Assembly: GCA_022606425.2 (NCBI GenBank)
Contig: JAHDVF020001465.1
Location: 682,001-746,000, forward strand
Direction of reading: 5' to 3'
DNA from: Lepidostoma basale
Taxonomy: Eukaryota; Arthropoda; Insecta; Trichoptera; Lepidostomatidae
DNA length: 64,000 nucleotides
Shown here: piece after piece, positions 19,545 to 29,794 of the stretch
How positions within the stretch are numbered: position 1 is the stretch's first letter
How the letters are laid out: every line of letters begins with the position of its first letter
Translations under genes and position numbers: made by a program
The notes under the pieces: model-generated
What the model was told of the DNA's origin: nothing
Seen by the model: only the letters and a program-made list of their open reading frames with translations
Databases searched by the model: none

Positions 19545-20260
19545 AAATAAGACAAGATACTTTCTAAAGTCAAGAGTATTTGTCCCCTGAAAGTACCTTC
19601 ACTAATATGAAAGACGTCGATCTCCGGGGAGACCGTGTTCAGCAGACTCTTCCCACCGGTGTCACCAGAGGCAGATTGGTTCTGGTGGCCGGTAGGTAAA
19701 ACAATCTGTGCTGTCACTGTCGGAGATATCTATCGGGGACAAAAATACTAACATCCTCCAGTACAGCCGTTTTCTCGAAGTATCCCCTGATTAATCTAAA
19801 GAAATTGTTTATTAGATGTCCATATTTTCGAAGCTGTAGAGAATTGGTTCCGAGCATTCCCAAAAGAAATGCCGTGGGATAGAGCCACGGATAACTACCA
19901 TACTCCCTCATGTAGAGATACCTCAGAGATTTTTTCTGAACCCTCTCCAGCATAACGGAATATCTCGCCTCGTGAGGACTCCATATCACAGAACCACTTT
20001 CGAGTCTGCTCCGAACCAACGCGTTGTATAGGACTCTGAGAACATTGGGATCTCTGAAAACTCTTCCGGTTCAGACGATGAACCCCAACATCCTCAGTGC
20101 AATGTCACAAATCCTCTCGATATGTGCACGAAAAGTCATTCTCTTTTCGCCACCGCGAGAGACGCAGGGTGATGGGTTGCGAACCTCATCGCCACCAACA
20201 GGGATCCCCCGCGCACACTTCGATCGCCCAACGTCCACAAAATACAATGATATAAAATAA
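19545..20260 (-). mobile_element. LINE-D C-terminal copy
   Basis: Minus coding 20019-19714: VRSRLESGSVIWSPHEARYS, ERVQKKSLRYLYMREYGSYP, RGYFEKTAVLEDVSIFVPDR, with a stop after YLRQ. It continues to the LPLVTPVGR block. Upstream (20071-20260) encodes VGRSKCARGIPVGGDEVRNP, which recurs in isolation at 34785-34870. Confidence 0.8.
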
Positions 20261-21047
20261 AATAGCAAAATAACAATTATCTATTGTAACACATAATGTT
20301 CTTTTAGATGCTGCACTTGTCGTTAGCTGGACGAGCCGGACATTTGTGTTCATTTAATTTTTATTACACATATCCACCGTTTTTTTTAATTAACTTAATT
20401 AGGTACTTAAAACAATCCAACATCAGCAAAAACTTTAGAATATTATTGAAGAATTTATTCAAATTGTCATTGGAACAAATGAAAAATTTATTTTAAACCT
20501 GTCAAAATTATTTTAATAAACGAAAAAAATTATATAATTTTAACATCAAAAGAGTGAAAACGTATTTTATGTCACAACCAACTATTATAAAGTGCGGCAA
20601 CAATCAAATTGACAAAAACAATTCACTTATATACGAAATATCTCCACATTTACGGGAACACCACATAAACCAAACCAAATTTTCAAAATCAGAACCAGGT
20701 ATTATTATTACAAGTATATTCGGATGAAAGGTGTTAACTTTGAACGCTGACGAAGCGTAGTAAGAGGAAACCATGCGTTTTAACGCCTTCCCGTTTAAAC
20801 ACCAGAGACTGGGCCGATGCAATTATGTCGCTCTCCACTCAATCATTTGAAGATTTGAACACGTGTGCATTTCGTAAATCAAGAGATCAAACCGCAGTTT
20901 GTGTTATGATAGTCACGCTAAACCTATGAATAGGGCTTTCCAAAATTTGTCTTCATACTGGTCTGCTAACCCAGATGCTTTGATATCTTCCAGCAGAGTT
21001 ATTTACCTGGTGATATCAAACTGTATTACAATATTCTTATTTTTCTT
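20261..21047. other. No gene recognised
   Basis: AT-rich to 20820, then more mixed sequence at 20820-21000 without a recognisable frame. It may be unique host DNA. Confidence 0.4.
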
Positions 21048-21190
21048 CACCGACCTTCGTGGCAGAGTGTCAAGAGACTGCCACACCAAAGGCCTCAGGC
21101 TCGATTCCCGGCAATCGTCAAGTCTTTGGACTGGTGTAGAAATTACGTGACAATGGAATGTCTATAGATTTGCTACCTATCACATGTCAT
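21048..21190 (+). mobile_element. tRNA-derived SINE
   Basis: A-box-like TGGCAGAGTG and B-box-like GGCTCGATTCCCGG are followed by the body with ATTACGTGACAATGGAAT and CTACCTATCACATGTCATG. The far 3' part is missing. Confidence 0.75.
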
Positions 21191-21249
21191 GAGATACAAT
21201 TATTATTTAAAAAATTAATTCTATTTTACAACATCCTATTTGATTGATA

Positions 21250-21352
21250 ATAATTATTTTATATGACTTAGCAAGAGGAAGCATGTCATTCCCAAAAAAA
21301 TAAAATAAAACATCCAGAAAACAAACGTTTTGATTCGTATTAATTCATATAA
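21250..21352 (+). repeat. Family c terminal repeat, degenerate
   Basis: GGAAGCATGTCATTCCC and the AACAAACGTTTTGATTCGTAT segment link it to 32995-33085 and 36780-36835. GAAA is changed to GGAAG, so no ribozyme is claimed. Confidence 0.5.
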
Positions 21353-21399
21353 GAATATACATACCTGGGACACAATATTCGATTGTGCCAAGATAGCCA

Positions 21400-21945
21400 A
21401 ACCGCAGAGCTAAAAAGAAGAATTGGACTTTCGGAAACATGGGTTACATCCTTAAAAACCGGAAAATACCTATCAACCTGAACGAAAAGTCTGTGAAGCC
21501 TGCGTTCTGCCAGTTGGTACTGATGGTCTTGAAACTGTAACATTGTCCAAACAAAGTGCCGAGAAACTACGAGTGACCCAAAGAGCCATGGAAAGAGCCA
21601 TGTTAGGAATAAGCCTAAGAGACAGAGTCAGAAACGACACGGTGAGAGAAAAAACAAAGGTCACTGACATCATCCACCGGGTGGCGACTCTAAAATGGCA
21701 ATGGGCAGGTCACGTGGCCAGAAGCTCAGATGAAAAGTGGACAAGAAGACTGCGGACTTGGAGACCGTGGACGGCAAAGAGATGTGCAGGGTGATCGCAA
21801 CCACGTGGGAAGGATGATCTGAACAGACACGTCGGAATAACCTGGATGCAGTCTGCGCAAGACAGAGTGACATGGAAGCGAATGGAGGAGGCCTTTGTTC
21901 AGGAGTCGACGGGAATAGGCTGAGGAAGAATAAAAAGAAGAGAAT
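21400..21945 (+). mobile_element. LINE-C 3' part, best coding copy
   Basis: The frame 21543-21794 encodes AEKLRVTQRAMERAMLGISL, DRVRNDTVREKTKVTDIIHR and LKWQWAGHVARSSDEKWTRR. A stop or shift follows at KRCAG. The end VQESTGIG-like region leads to an AAGAA-rich tail. Confidence 0.8.
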
Positions 21946-22377
21946 CCATATAGAGTTGTACTCTAATTATTATTTATTTATTTACAAACGCCACGACCGC
22001 CCCCTAATTAGCTCTGGACCCCCTACTAGCATCCACTGGGGGTGTTTGGGAACAAATAGTCTGAAGGATCTCACTTTACCGCAAGAATCATTTCCCTTAT
22101 GTCATGGTACTTTCGTTTGGGGGTTGTGACGTCGTAATTCTCTCAGGGTTTTCTTTATTCGTTCTACGGCATAACATTTGTAGTCGAATAATGAGAAAAT
22201 GCGGTCCTGACAACAATATTTCATGATTCCGAAATTCATTACCCAGTCGTAACTGGGAATTTAGTGATGGAATAACAATTATTTTTCCTATTTCGTTGGA
22301 AGAATGAAAGGAAACAAACAGTCTTCATACAAAATCAGTGGTGGCACATTATTTTTACAATTTGAATAATCCATGCT
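21946..22377. other. No gene recognised
   Basis: A more mixed-composition part at 21990-22150 has no recognised frame; the rest is AT-rich. Confidence 0.4.
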
Positions 22378-22905
22378 AAGATGGCAGTGCACAATGGTGT
22401 TCTTTTGCCGACCCTTATGTATGGAAGTGAAGCATGGAACTGGCAAAAGAAAGACGAAAGTAGAATAAATGCAGTAGAAATGAGATCTCTAAGACGAATG
22501 TGTGACAAATCTGTATATGATAGAGTGACAAATGCAATTATAAGAAGTGAATGTGGTGCGAATGAAAGTGTTATGAACAAAATAAGGAAAGGGTCATTAA
22601 GATGGTTTGGACACATGGAAAGAATGAGTCAAGACAGAATGGTAAAGAAAGTATATGTAAACGGCGTGAACGGAGCTAGAAATAGAGGAAGGCCGAAGAA
22701 AACGTGGCACGATCAAATCAATCAAATATTGAATGTCGGTCACGTGAGGAGTCGGAAAAATCGACGTGCGTGCATGACAAGATGTGTGAATGTAGAGGAA
22801 TCGAGAGAAGTATGTCAGGACAGAACAGTGTGACGTTCCATTCTTTCTGCCTACCCCTCCGGGGAGACGGCGTGATGGTAAGTTAGGTCGTTAGTTAGTT
22901 AAAAT
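22378..22905 (+). pseudogene. LINE-A C-terminal region, longest near-intact 3' copy
   Basis: The frame from 22381 encodes VHNGVLLPTLMYGSEAWNWQ, SRINAVEMRSLRRMC, GSLRWFGHMERM, RGRPKKTWHDQINQILN, RRACMTRC and CQDRTV, then a TGA where Trp (TGG) is expected. The last codons, AYPSGETA, and the stop follow. The CCCC-TCC-GGGG hairpin and GTTAG-type tail are present. The RT and endonuclease are absent. Confidence 0.88.
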
Positions 22906-22911
22906 AATCCA

Positions 22912-23278
22912 TTGTCATGGAAAGACATATGCTCGGCGTCAGTCTCCGAGATAAAATCAGAAATGAGGAGATTAGACGCCGAACAAAAATAACGGACATC
23001 ATGGAACGACTAGCGAGACTGAAGTGGCAATGGGCGGGTCATGTGGCGAGACAGAGTGAGGATAGATGGACCCAGAAAATAATAAGGTGGAGACCATGGG
23101 AGAATAGGAGAAACGTCGGCAGGCCGCAAAAAAGGTGGGCTGACGACATTGCTGCCGTGGGGGGGGAAATGTGGCTACGGCTGGCAGGAGATAGAGACGA
23201 GTGGAAGGGAAGGGAAGAGGCCTATGTCCAGCAGTGGACCGATAAAGGCTGACGAAGAAGAAGAAGAAGAAGAAGATT
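22912..23278 (+). pseudogene. LINE-C relative C-terminus, intact 111-codon frame
   Basis: MERHMLGVSLRDKIRNEEIR, RRTKITDIMERLARLKWQWA, GHVARQSEDRWTQK, GRPQKRWADDIAAVGGEMW and EEAYVQQWTDKG, then stop and an AAG tail at 23256-23275. It is the intact relative of 300-612. It is 5' truncated. Confidence 0.85.
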
Positions 23279-23384
23279 GCTTTGGCGGAAACACTATAAT
23301 ACAAGGAGCTGAAATGTCCAGAACGGATACAATACAAGCTCTGCTGGACGTTTAGGCGTTGCATGGAATGGCACCAGCTTATAT

Positions 23385-23852
23385 ATTTTCTGAGGTATCT
23401 CTACATGAGGGAGTATGGTAGTTATCCGTAGATCTATCCCACGTCATTTTTTTTTTAAATGGTCAGAACCAATTCTCTAGAGCTTTGAAGAGATGGGCAT
23501 CTCATAACCCATTTCTTTAGATTAATCAGGGGATATTTCGAGAACTCGGCCGTGCTGGAGGATGTTGGCCTTTTTGTCCCCGATAGATATCTCCGACAGC
23601 GACAGCACAGATTGTTTTACCTGCTGGCCGCCAGAACCAATGTGCCTCTGGTAACACCGGTGGGAAGAGCAATTAGTCTGCTGAACGCGGTCTCCTCGGA
23701 GATCAACGTCTTTCATATTACTCTAATAGTTCCTGGTATTATGTTGAATGTATATAATATTTTACCTGTACTCAATAGACGCCTTAAACATTAATGCTGT
23801 TTGTAAGGTCTAAATGAGTAAATAAACTGATTTGATTTGATTTGATTTGATA
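23385..23852 (+). mobile_element. LINE-D 3' part with TTTGA tail
   Basis: YLRYLYMREYGSYP region (broken), FRENSAVLEDVGLFVPDRYL, RQRQHRLFYL, VPLVTPVGRAISLLNAVSSE, then 3' untranslated region and the tail GATTTGATTTGATTTGA near 23830-23850. Confidence 0.85.
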
Positions 23853-23854
23853 TA

Positions 23855-24085
23855 TCTGAACACTGCATCAACGATAAATTAAATGTCAGACAGTCTACAT
23901 TGCGATTAGCTAAGTCTTCAGCGATCGGTAGACTGTGTCAAAACTTTGGCGACCAAACCTTTGCTGTAGCCGGCCCTTCAGCCTGGAAGAATCTACTAGC
24001 AGACCTCAAATGCATTGAAAATCAGTCAGAGTTAATATCGAGACTCAAAACGCACATTTTCAAATTATCATTTCCTGATTTAATT
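23855..24085 (+). mobile_element. LINE-J C-terminal fragment
   Basis: ISEHCINDKLNVRQSTLRLA, KSSAIGRLCQNFGDQTFAVA, GPSAWKNLLADL and ISRLKTHIFKLSF match Rex1-like C-termini (RAFSVAGPTAWNSL type). It is open but truncated at both ends. Confidence 0.7.
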
Positions 24086-24089
24086 GTTC

Positions 24090-24330
24090 TTGTAATATCT
24101 TCACATATCTTTCTTATTCTGGTGTTCCTCACGCGATATCTTAGGGTAGGCCAGTAGGAGTCATGACGAATATCCTGCGAGCCAACGTATGGCGCCCTAT
24201 GGGACCGACCACACTATACGCTTCATGCCACAGGGCGTGATTGCAAGCAAACTGTGTCTTGACTCCTACTCAGGCACTCCGGTGTGACCGTTCCCTCAGT
24301 GGCTTCCCTGCTGTCATCCTCAATGTCTTG
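24090..24330 (-). mobile_element. LINE-B fragment with an internal insertion
   Basis: Reverse of the RVRNTRIRKICE block at 24095-24145 and of MTAGKPL-like at 24295-24330. Between them lies about 150 bp with GGCGCCCTATGGGACCGACC that is not LINE-B and has no second copy here. Confidence 0.5.
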
Positions 24331-24784
24331 ATCTTGTAAGTATTACTTGTTTGGTCCCTTGTTTCAACGCCTTATGTTATAATTGGTCTTGCGCGAGCTT
24401 TATAAATTCTGTATTATTTAAATTGAAACTGTTGTTAAAGCACGCCATTGCATTCGCGAAATTCAAAACGTGTTTTTGACGCAAAAGCATTCATAACGCA
24501 TATGAATCGCCTTCCTCGCCTATACATCACGCCACGGATTTCCTTGCGCGAATAGAGTCCACCGATTCGATACGAGAAAGGGGAAATTATTATTCGAAAT
24601 ATATGAAGGACAATAAATACAGAATCTGACGGCTTATATGCGAAAACGACACAGAAACAAGAATTTACTTGCTTCCTGGAAACGAAATCGTTGGTTTTGA
24701 TTGAATTAATATACGGAGGGTACAAAATAAATTGTTTTTTGTATACCTGCTTTCAAATTGCAAATTTTGATTTGTGCTAAGCAT
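24331..24784. other. Unique-looking, balanced-composition segment
   Basis: 24430-24730 has fewer A/T runs than its surroundings and no other copy in the window. No protein is recognised. It lies about 2 kb from the Msx exon, so a conserved non-coding element is possible but unproven. Confidence 0.3.
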
Positions 24785-25668
24785 TAAACAGATTTATTGT
24801 GAAAGGTGTCAAACAGGGTTGTGTTATGTCCCCGTGGTTGTTTCATCTATACGTGGACAAGTGTATAAAATAATTAAATGGCGTAAACGCTGGTGCAAAA
24901 ATGAACGATATGTCCATCAGCTGTTTGCTATATGCAGACGACGCTGTTTTAATCGCTGACAGCATGGACGAACTACAAGTCCTAGTGTCAAGAATTTACG
25001 AAGTATGCAATAAATATGACCTTGTGATGAAAGTGTCAAAGTCTAAAATTATGGTATTTGAAAAGGAAGAATGTATGACGGATTGTGACATAAGTGCGAA
25101 CGGTGAGAAATTAGAGCAAGTTACCGAATTTGTTTATCTGGGAAGCATATTTACAAGAGATGGAAGAATGGAGAAACATATCTAAAAAAGGGTTGGAGCT
25201 GGAAACAAAATAAATAGTGCACTCAAAGTCACTATCGCAAATAGAAATATATCGACTGAAACAAAGATGGCAGGAGTTCTAGTCCCGACCCTTATGTATG
25301 GAAGTGAAGCTTGGGGTTGGCAGAAGAAGGATGAAAGTATGATAAATGTCGTAGAAATGAGGTAACTAAGAAGGACGTGCGGAAAAACAATGTATGATAG
25401 AATATCTAATGATGAAGTAAGAAAGGAATGTAAGGCGGATGAATGCGTGATAAATACAATTAAGAAAGGGTCACTAAGATGGTTTGGACATATGGAACGA
25501 ATGGATGAGGGAAGAATGGTTAAAAAGATATATACAAGTATTGTAAATGGGAAAAGAAGTCGAGGAAGGCCAAGGAAGACATGGCATGAACGAAAAGGCG
25601 GCCATGTTCGAAGTAGAAACAATCGACGAGCGTGCATGTCACGATGTGCGAATTTATAAGAGGTGCGA
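24785..25668 (+). pseudogene. LINE-A with reverse transcriptase motifs, most complete 5' extent
   Basis: VKGVKQGCVMSPWLFHLYVD (motif B) occurs in one frame. The frame 24901-25185 has SISCLLYADDAVLIADSMDE (catalytic YADD), QVLVSRIYEVCNKYDLVM, EKLEQVTEFVYLGSIFTRDG and a stop at EKHI*KR. It continues NKINSALKVTIANRNIS, LVPTLMYGSEAWGWQ, GSLRWFGHMERM and RGRPRKTWH, then a deletion. About 295 codons of the element can be followed; endonuclease and fingers are missing. Confidence 0.88.
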
Positions 25669-25676
25669 TAATTATG

Positions 25677-25740
25677 TTCAAAATACTTTTTTGGTCCTGA
25701 ATGTCTGCTCTTGCTTCAACGCCATATGTTATTATTGGTC
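25677..25740 (-). mobile_element. LINE-B fragment
   Basis: Short reverse match to the ITYGVEARADIQDQKS-type block (minus frame 25756-25520). Confidence 0.5.
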
Positions 25741-25859
25741 TTTTTCCATATTCCATATTAACTCTTCATTGCTTGATATAGAAAATTTTCTACAAACCGA
25801 AAAATCTACTAATATTTGTACAGAATTTGTTAATTTCATACATGTTATTGTTGTATGCG

Positions 25860-26540
25860 GCCATGTATGGAGCAGGTAGTTGAGTTCGTGTATTTAGGTA
25901 GTATGTTTACAAGAGATGGGCGAGTGGAGAGGGATATTGAAAGAAGGGTTGGGGCAGGCAACAAAGTGAATGGTGCACTTAAAGTTGTCATCGCATACAA
26001 AAACCTATCCAAAAAAGCTAGAATGGCAGTGCACAATGGTGTTCTTCTACCGACCCTTATGTATGGAAGCGAAGCATGGAACTGGCAAAAGAAGGATGAA
26101 AGTAGAATAAATGCAGTAGAAATGAGATCTCTTAGACGAATGTGTGAATACTCTGTGTATGATAGAGTGTCGAATGAAAATATAAGAAGTGAATGCGGTG
26201 CGAATGATGTTGTCATGAACAAAATAATGAAAGCATCATTAAGATGGTTTGGACGTATGGAAAGAATGAATGAAGAAATAATGGTAAAAAAATTATAAGT
26301 CAATGATGTAAATGGAACCATCAATAGAAGAAGACCGAGGAAAACGTGACACGATCAAATAAATCAAATATTGAATATCGGCCATGTGAGGAGTCAGAGA
26401 AATCGACGCGCGTGCATGACACGATGTATGCATGTTGAGGAAGAGAGATAAACATGTCAGGAAAGAAAAGTGTGGCAGTCCATTCTTTCTGCCTACTTCT
26501 TTCGAGGAGACGGCGTGATGGTTAGTTAGTTAGTTATTGT
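25860..26540 (+). pseudogene. LINE-A C-terminal region, near full to the tail
   Basis: The frame 25855-26298 encodes EQVVEFVYLGSMFTRDGRVE, GNKVNGALKVVIAYKNLSKK, LLPTLMYGSEAWNWQ, RMCEYSVYDRVSNENIRSEC, then a stop at VKKL. It continues in pieces to the AY-end and a GTTAGTTAGTTA tail at about 26520-26536. Confidence 0.85.
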
Positions 26541-26826
26541 TGTACGCTAAACTCTACATTGCAAGCTATCGCTAGTGGCACTAGTTTAAAAAAAAAAACA
26601 ATACTGATTTGGCATTTGTTTTGCTTTTAAGCTGATTCCATTACTGTCAGTTCATTAGACACACTTTGAGTTAAAAAAAAACGTTACTTTATCAAATAAA
26701 TATAGGCAGATGGGTGTTCATATCACATCTTTTAGTGAACCATTTTAAATCATATTGTATTTGCTAAAACACCAAAAACTAAAGCCAAACGCTCACAACG
26801 CATAACAATTGTGCTGAAAATCCTAC
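26541..26826. other. Possible intron sequence downstream of the Msx exon
   Basis: AT-rich and low in repeats. It lies 3' of the exon on the minus strand. I did not find the expected next exon (V45-KIWFQNRRAK part of the homeodomain) here or further left. Confidence 0.4.
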
Positions 26827-27011
26827 CTGAGTTTCTGTGAGACTTAGATAACTGGAGATCTCCGCTCTCTCTGCTATGCTGAGGTACTGGTTGTCTCTGA
26901 ACTCCTTCTCCAGGGCGAATAGCTGCTGTATTGTGAAAGGGGTCATAAGCTTCCTGTTCGGCTTGTGCTTTCTCAGGATGCATTTCAGGTAGTGCGGTTC
27001 TCCATTGGCGT
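26827..27011 (-). CDS. Msx: Msx/Drop-type homeobox exon, divergent
   Basis: A 185-bp internal exon: minus-strand acceptor TTTTTTACAG before 27011 and donor GTAGGA after 26827. It encodes 61 residues: [17 protein letters not shown], then homeodomain positions 1-44 ([44 protein letters not shown]), ending exactly at the common 44/45 homeobox intron site. LRKHKPNRK and YLSIAERAE are Msx-specific. Msx proteins are nuclear DNA-binding repressors in muscle and neural patterning. Core residues L16, F20, Y25, R31, L40 and E42 are kept. Odd: P4 is Leu and the minor-groove Arg5 is Met; F34 is Ile, and several further positions that I recall as near-invariant differ. It is either a divergent paralogue or a decaying duplicated exon; no stop or frameshift is seen. 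Confidence 0.8.
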
Positions 27012-27129
27012 CTGTAAAAAACGTAATACTATTTAATATTGTATTGTCGAACCTTCTTATTCGTCTATAAAAGAGCGTACCCTTAATTTTCCTTTACCGC
27101 TGTTGTGAAGCCAGTACACATTTAATATA
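27012..27129. other. Likely intron upstream of the Msx exon
   Basis: AT-rich run leading to the polypyrimidine tract and acceptor on minus. TE debris starts at about 27130. Confidence 0.4.
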
Positions 27130-27515
27130 TTGACGTATGGCATTAAGACCAGAAGACTGCTGTATTGGAGACCATGGACGGCAAAGAAAAGTGCAGGGCG
27201 ACCGCAACTATGGTGAATGGATGATCTGAACAAACACGTCGGAATAACCTGGATGCAGTCTGCACAGGAGAGAGTGACAAGGAAGCGAATGGAGGAGGCC
27301 TTTGTCTATAAATGGACGGGAATAGGCTGAGGAAGAAGAACAGGAAGAAGAAGATTAAGACCAGAGCGGATACCACAATAATGAAGGGTTAAGTGCGGGT
27401 GGCAGAGAAGCGGACGCTGAGGACAATAGCAGGTAAGGTTCTTCGAGATAGGGTGAGGAACACGGCCATCCGCGAAATCTGCAAGGTGGGAGATATTGTC
27501 AGATGAGACAGATCA
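27130..27515 (+). mobile_element. LINE-G fragment split by LINE-C
   Basis: Left part LTYGIKTR (27130-27152); right part resumes at 27354 with IKTRADTTIMKG, RTLRTIAGKVLRDRVRNTAI and REICKVGDIV. Both sides carry the 11-bp repeat ATTAAGACCAG (27142-27152 and 27354-27364). Confidence 0.75.
27153..27353 (+). mobile_element. LINE-C 3' end, recent insertion with target duplication
   Basis: Begins in RRLLYWRPWTAKKSAGRPQL, runs to the AFVYKWTGIG end, then GGAAGAAGAACAGGAAGAAGAAG. Flanked by ATTAAGACCAG. This shows that LINE-C makes about 11-bp duplications and ends in GAA/AAG repeats. Confidence 0.8.
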
Positions 27516-27915
27516 ATCGCTTTATGTAATACAACATTCCTCATTCCGCCCTTCTTACGAACACCACGTCTGACAAATATTTTTGAAAGTTGTATTGGTA
27601 TATGCTACCATGTTGAGAAACATTTCACATATTTTAGTTCAATCTACACTATTGAGACTAGATGTAAGCATTAAGCAGAAATTTATAAAATATAACGCCA
27701 TCTATTGAGACTAGATGTAAGCATTAAGCAGAAATTTATATAGCGCCATCTATTGAGACTAGATGTAAGCATTAAGCAGAATTTTTTTATTAATGTAATT
27801 TGAATGGCTATCAACCCAATTATCACACATTACTAGACAACGCCTGGAGAAAACTCTCTAATTTTTATATGCTTTTAACTTTGACAAGTTTTTTATACAA
27901 AATGTTGAAAAAAAT
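27515..27915 (+). repeat. Repeat X with internal triplication
   Basis: It shares ATCGCTTTATGT, CACGTCTGACAAA, CTACCATGTTGAGAAAC and ATTAAGCAGAAAT with 39290-39540. A roughly 47-bp unit starting GCCATCTATTGAGACTAGAT occurs three times at about 27640-27783. Confidence 0.8.
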
Positions 27916-27924
27916 TAACAACAC

Positions 27925-28410
27925 CAACAAGAAACCATCACGCCGTTTCCCCGCAGGGGTAGGCAGAGAGAATGGACCGCCACACTACTCTATCCTGGCA
28001 CACCTCTCTAGCTTCCTCCAAATTCATGCATCGAGTCATACACGTCGTAGTCGATTCTTCCGGCTTCTGACATGACCAACCTTTAATATTTGATTAATTT
28101 GGTCATGCCATGTTTTCCTTGGTCTACCTCGACTCCTTACTCCATTTGCATCGTTAACGTATACATTTTTAACCATATTTCTTCACCCATGCGCTCCATA
28201 TGTCCGAACCAACGCAGCGAACCTTTCATAATTTGTTCATAATACCTTCTTTCGCTCTACATTCCTTCCGAATATCAGCATTTGAGATTCTGTCGTACAT
28301 CGTTCTACCACACATACGTCTTAGGGACCTCATCTCTACCGCATTTATTCTGCTCTCATCTTTCTTCTGCCAGTTCCATGCTTCGCTTCCATACATAAGG
28401 GTCTGAAAAA
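27925..28410 (-). mobile_element. LINE-A 3' half, GTT-tail subfamily
   Basis: Tail AACAACACCAACAAGAAACC on plus, then the reverse of AYPCGETA (loop codon TGC), WHDQINQILK, RSLRWFGHMERM and RMCGRTMYDRISN up to LMYGSEAWNWQ. One or two frame breaks only. Confidence 0.85.
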
Positions 28411-28907
28411 AATGAAGCTTTAATGTAATGAGGAAAAATATATATTATATTGCATACACCATATCTTTGGCAGCGCGATCTTAACAAACAAGGAGAAAAA
28501 TACTATGGGTATATAACAAAAGAGAATAAAGAGCTTTATTATAAAGATAACATCCAAACAAAATCACATTCACAAAGAAAATACTCCACGAACTAGCTTG
28601 AATATAAATTGATATTTTATACAAAGAAGTGTTGCTCAGGGATCTCTAAGGGACATTTAAAGAATAAACTGTTTCGAAGAATATTCCTCTTGAAATCCGG
28701 AGGCTGGATGTCAGGTCACACTGTAAATCTCGACTGCTTTCTTTATGCGGCCCAGCCTGGAAAATGGTCGAATTACGAAGACGTTTTCATTTCTATTTAC
28801 ATATTTATGCGTAGAAGTCGAAATCCGTGAGCGAAACGCCTCCTCAATCTTGCCAGAGATAATTTATTAAAATAATATTATTACAATTAACTAGTTTCGA
28901 GATAAAC
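28411..28907. other. No gene recognised
   Basis: AT-rich; a 73-codon frame at 28609-28830 has no family resemblance. Confidence 0.4.
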
Positions 28908-29023
28908 TTCTGAGACGAAGACACTGAGAACGATAGTAGGCAAGACACTCAGAGAGCGCGTGAGGAACACCAAAATTAGAGAGATATGTGAGGTTGATAA
29001 TATTATAAGATGGAATAGACAGC
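28908..29023 (+). mobile_element. LINE-B fragment
   Basis: LRRRRHREHR in one frame, and the VRNTKIREICEVDNIIRWNR block. Confidence 0.6.
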
Positions 29024-29034
29024 GTAGTATTAAT

Positions 29035-29770
29035 TTTATTATAACAAACGAAAAACATTAAGGCGACTCATTTGGACACAAAACCGTGTAACAATGATAA
29101 ACAAAGGTAAAACAACGACATGAAACCAAAAAATCATACATATCAGAAGGAACCCCTAATATATTGACGTCAGTGAGGCAGTACTCTTTCCAGAATTTGT
29201 AATACATTTTTTTATGAACACTGCCTCACTGACACTGAAAATGTCCAAATCCGAGACGATCAGACAATTCGGATGTTGAACATCCGAATTGCTCTTCCTA
29301 CTGGAAAGAACAATTGATGTCGGCGCTGTGGCAGGTAATTATCAGGAACAATAACGCCTGTTTGCTCCGGAACATGTGGGTTCTCAATAGAGCCCCGAAT
29401 CAGCTTGAAAAAATGCGTTGCCATTAATCCTTCACTCCTCAGTTCGAGGGAGTTATACCCCAGCATACCCAAGAGAAATGCCGTAGGATAGAGCCAGAGA
29501 TATACCGCGTACTCTCTTATGTAGAGGGCTGTCAAGAATTTCTTTTGAACCCTCTCCAACATGAGAGAATACTAAGCCTCATAGGGTCTCCATATCACGA
29601 CACTTCCATCGAGCTTGGTTCTGACTAAGGAGTTACATAGAGTTCTTAGGACCCGGGTGTCTCTGAAAACCCTAACAGTTCAAAGAACAAAACCCAGCAT
29701 CAACGAAACATGACATACCTTCTCGATCTGAGCACGAAATGTCAATCGACTTTCGTAAATTATCCCAAGT
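29035..29770 (-). mobile_element. LINE-D subfamily copy (as 13971-14640)
   Basis: Minus coding: RTKLDGSVVIW, ERVQKKFLTALYIREYAVYL, GMLGYNSLELRSEGLMATHF, FVPDNYL-like, and an 18-codon-scale deletion before VGRAIRM. The 3' untranslated part matches 14475-14560. Confidence 0.8.
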
Positions 29771-29794
29771 AGGGACTGATACAGTCTAGAATCA

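Noticed and set aside
1176..26536. GTTA/TTAG repeats as interstitial insect telomere DNA
   Set aside because: The units are four bases (GTTA), not TTAGG, and nearly all directly follow a LINE-A stop codon, so they are LINE tails.
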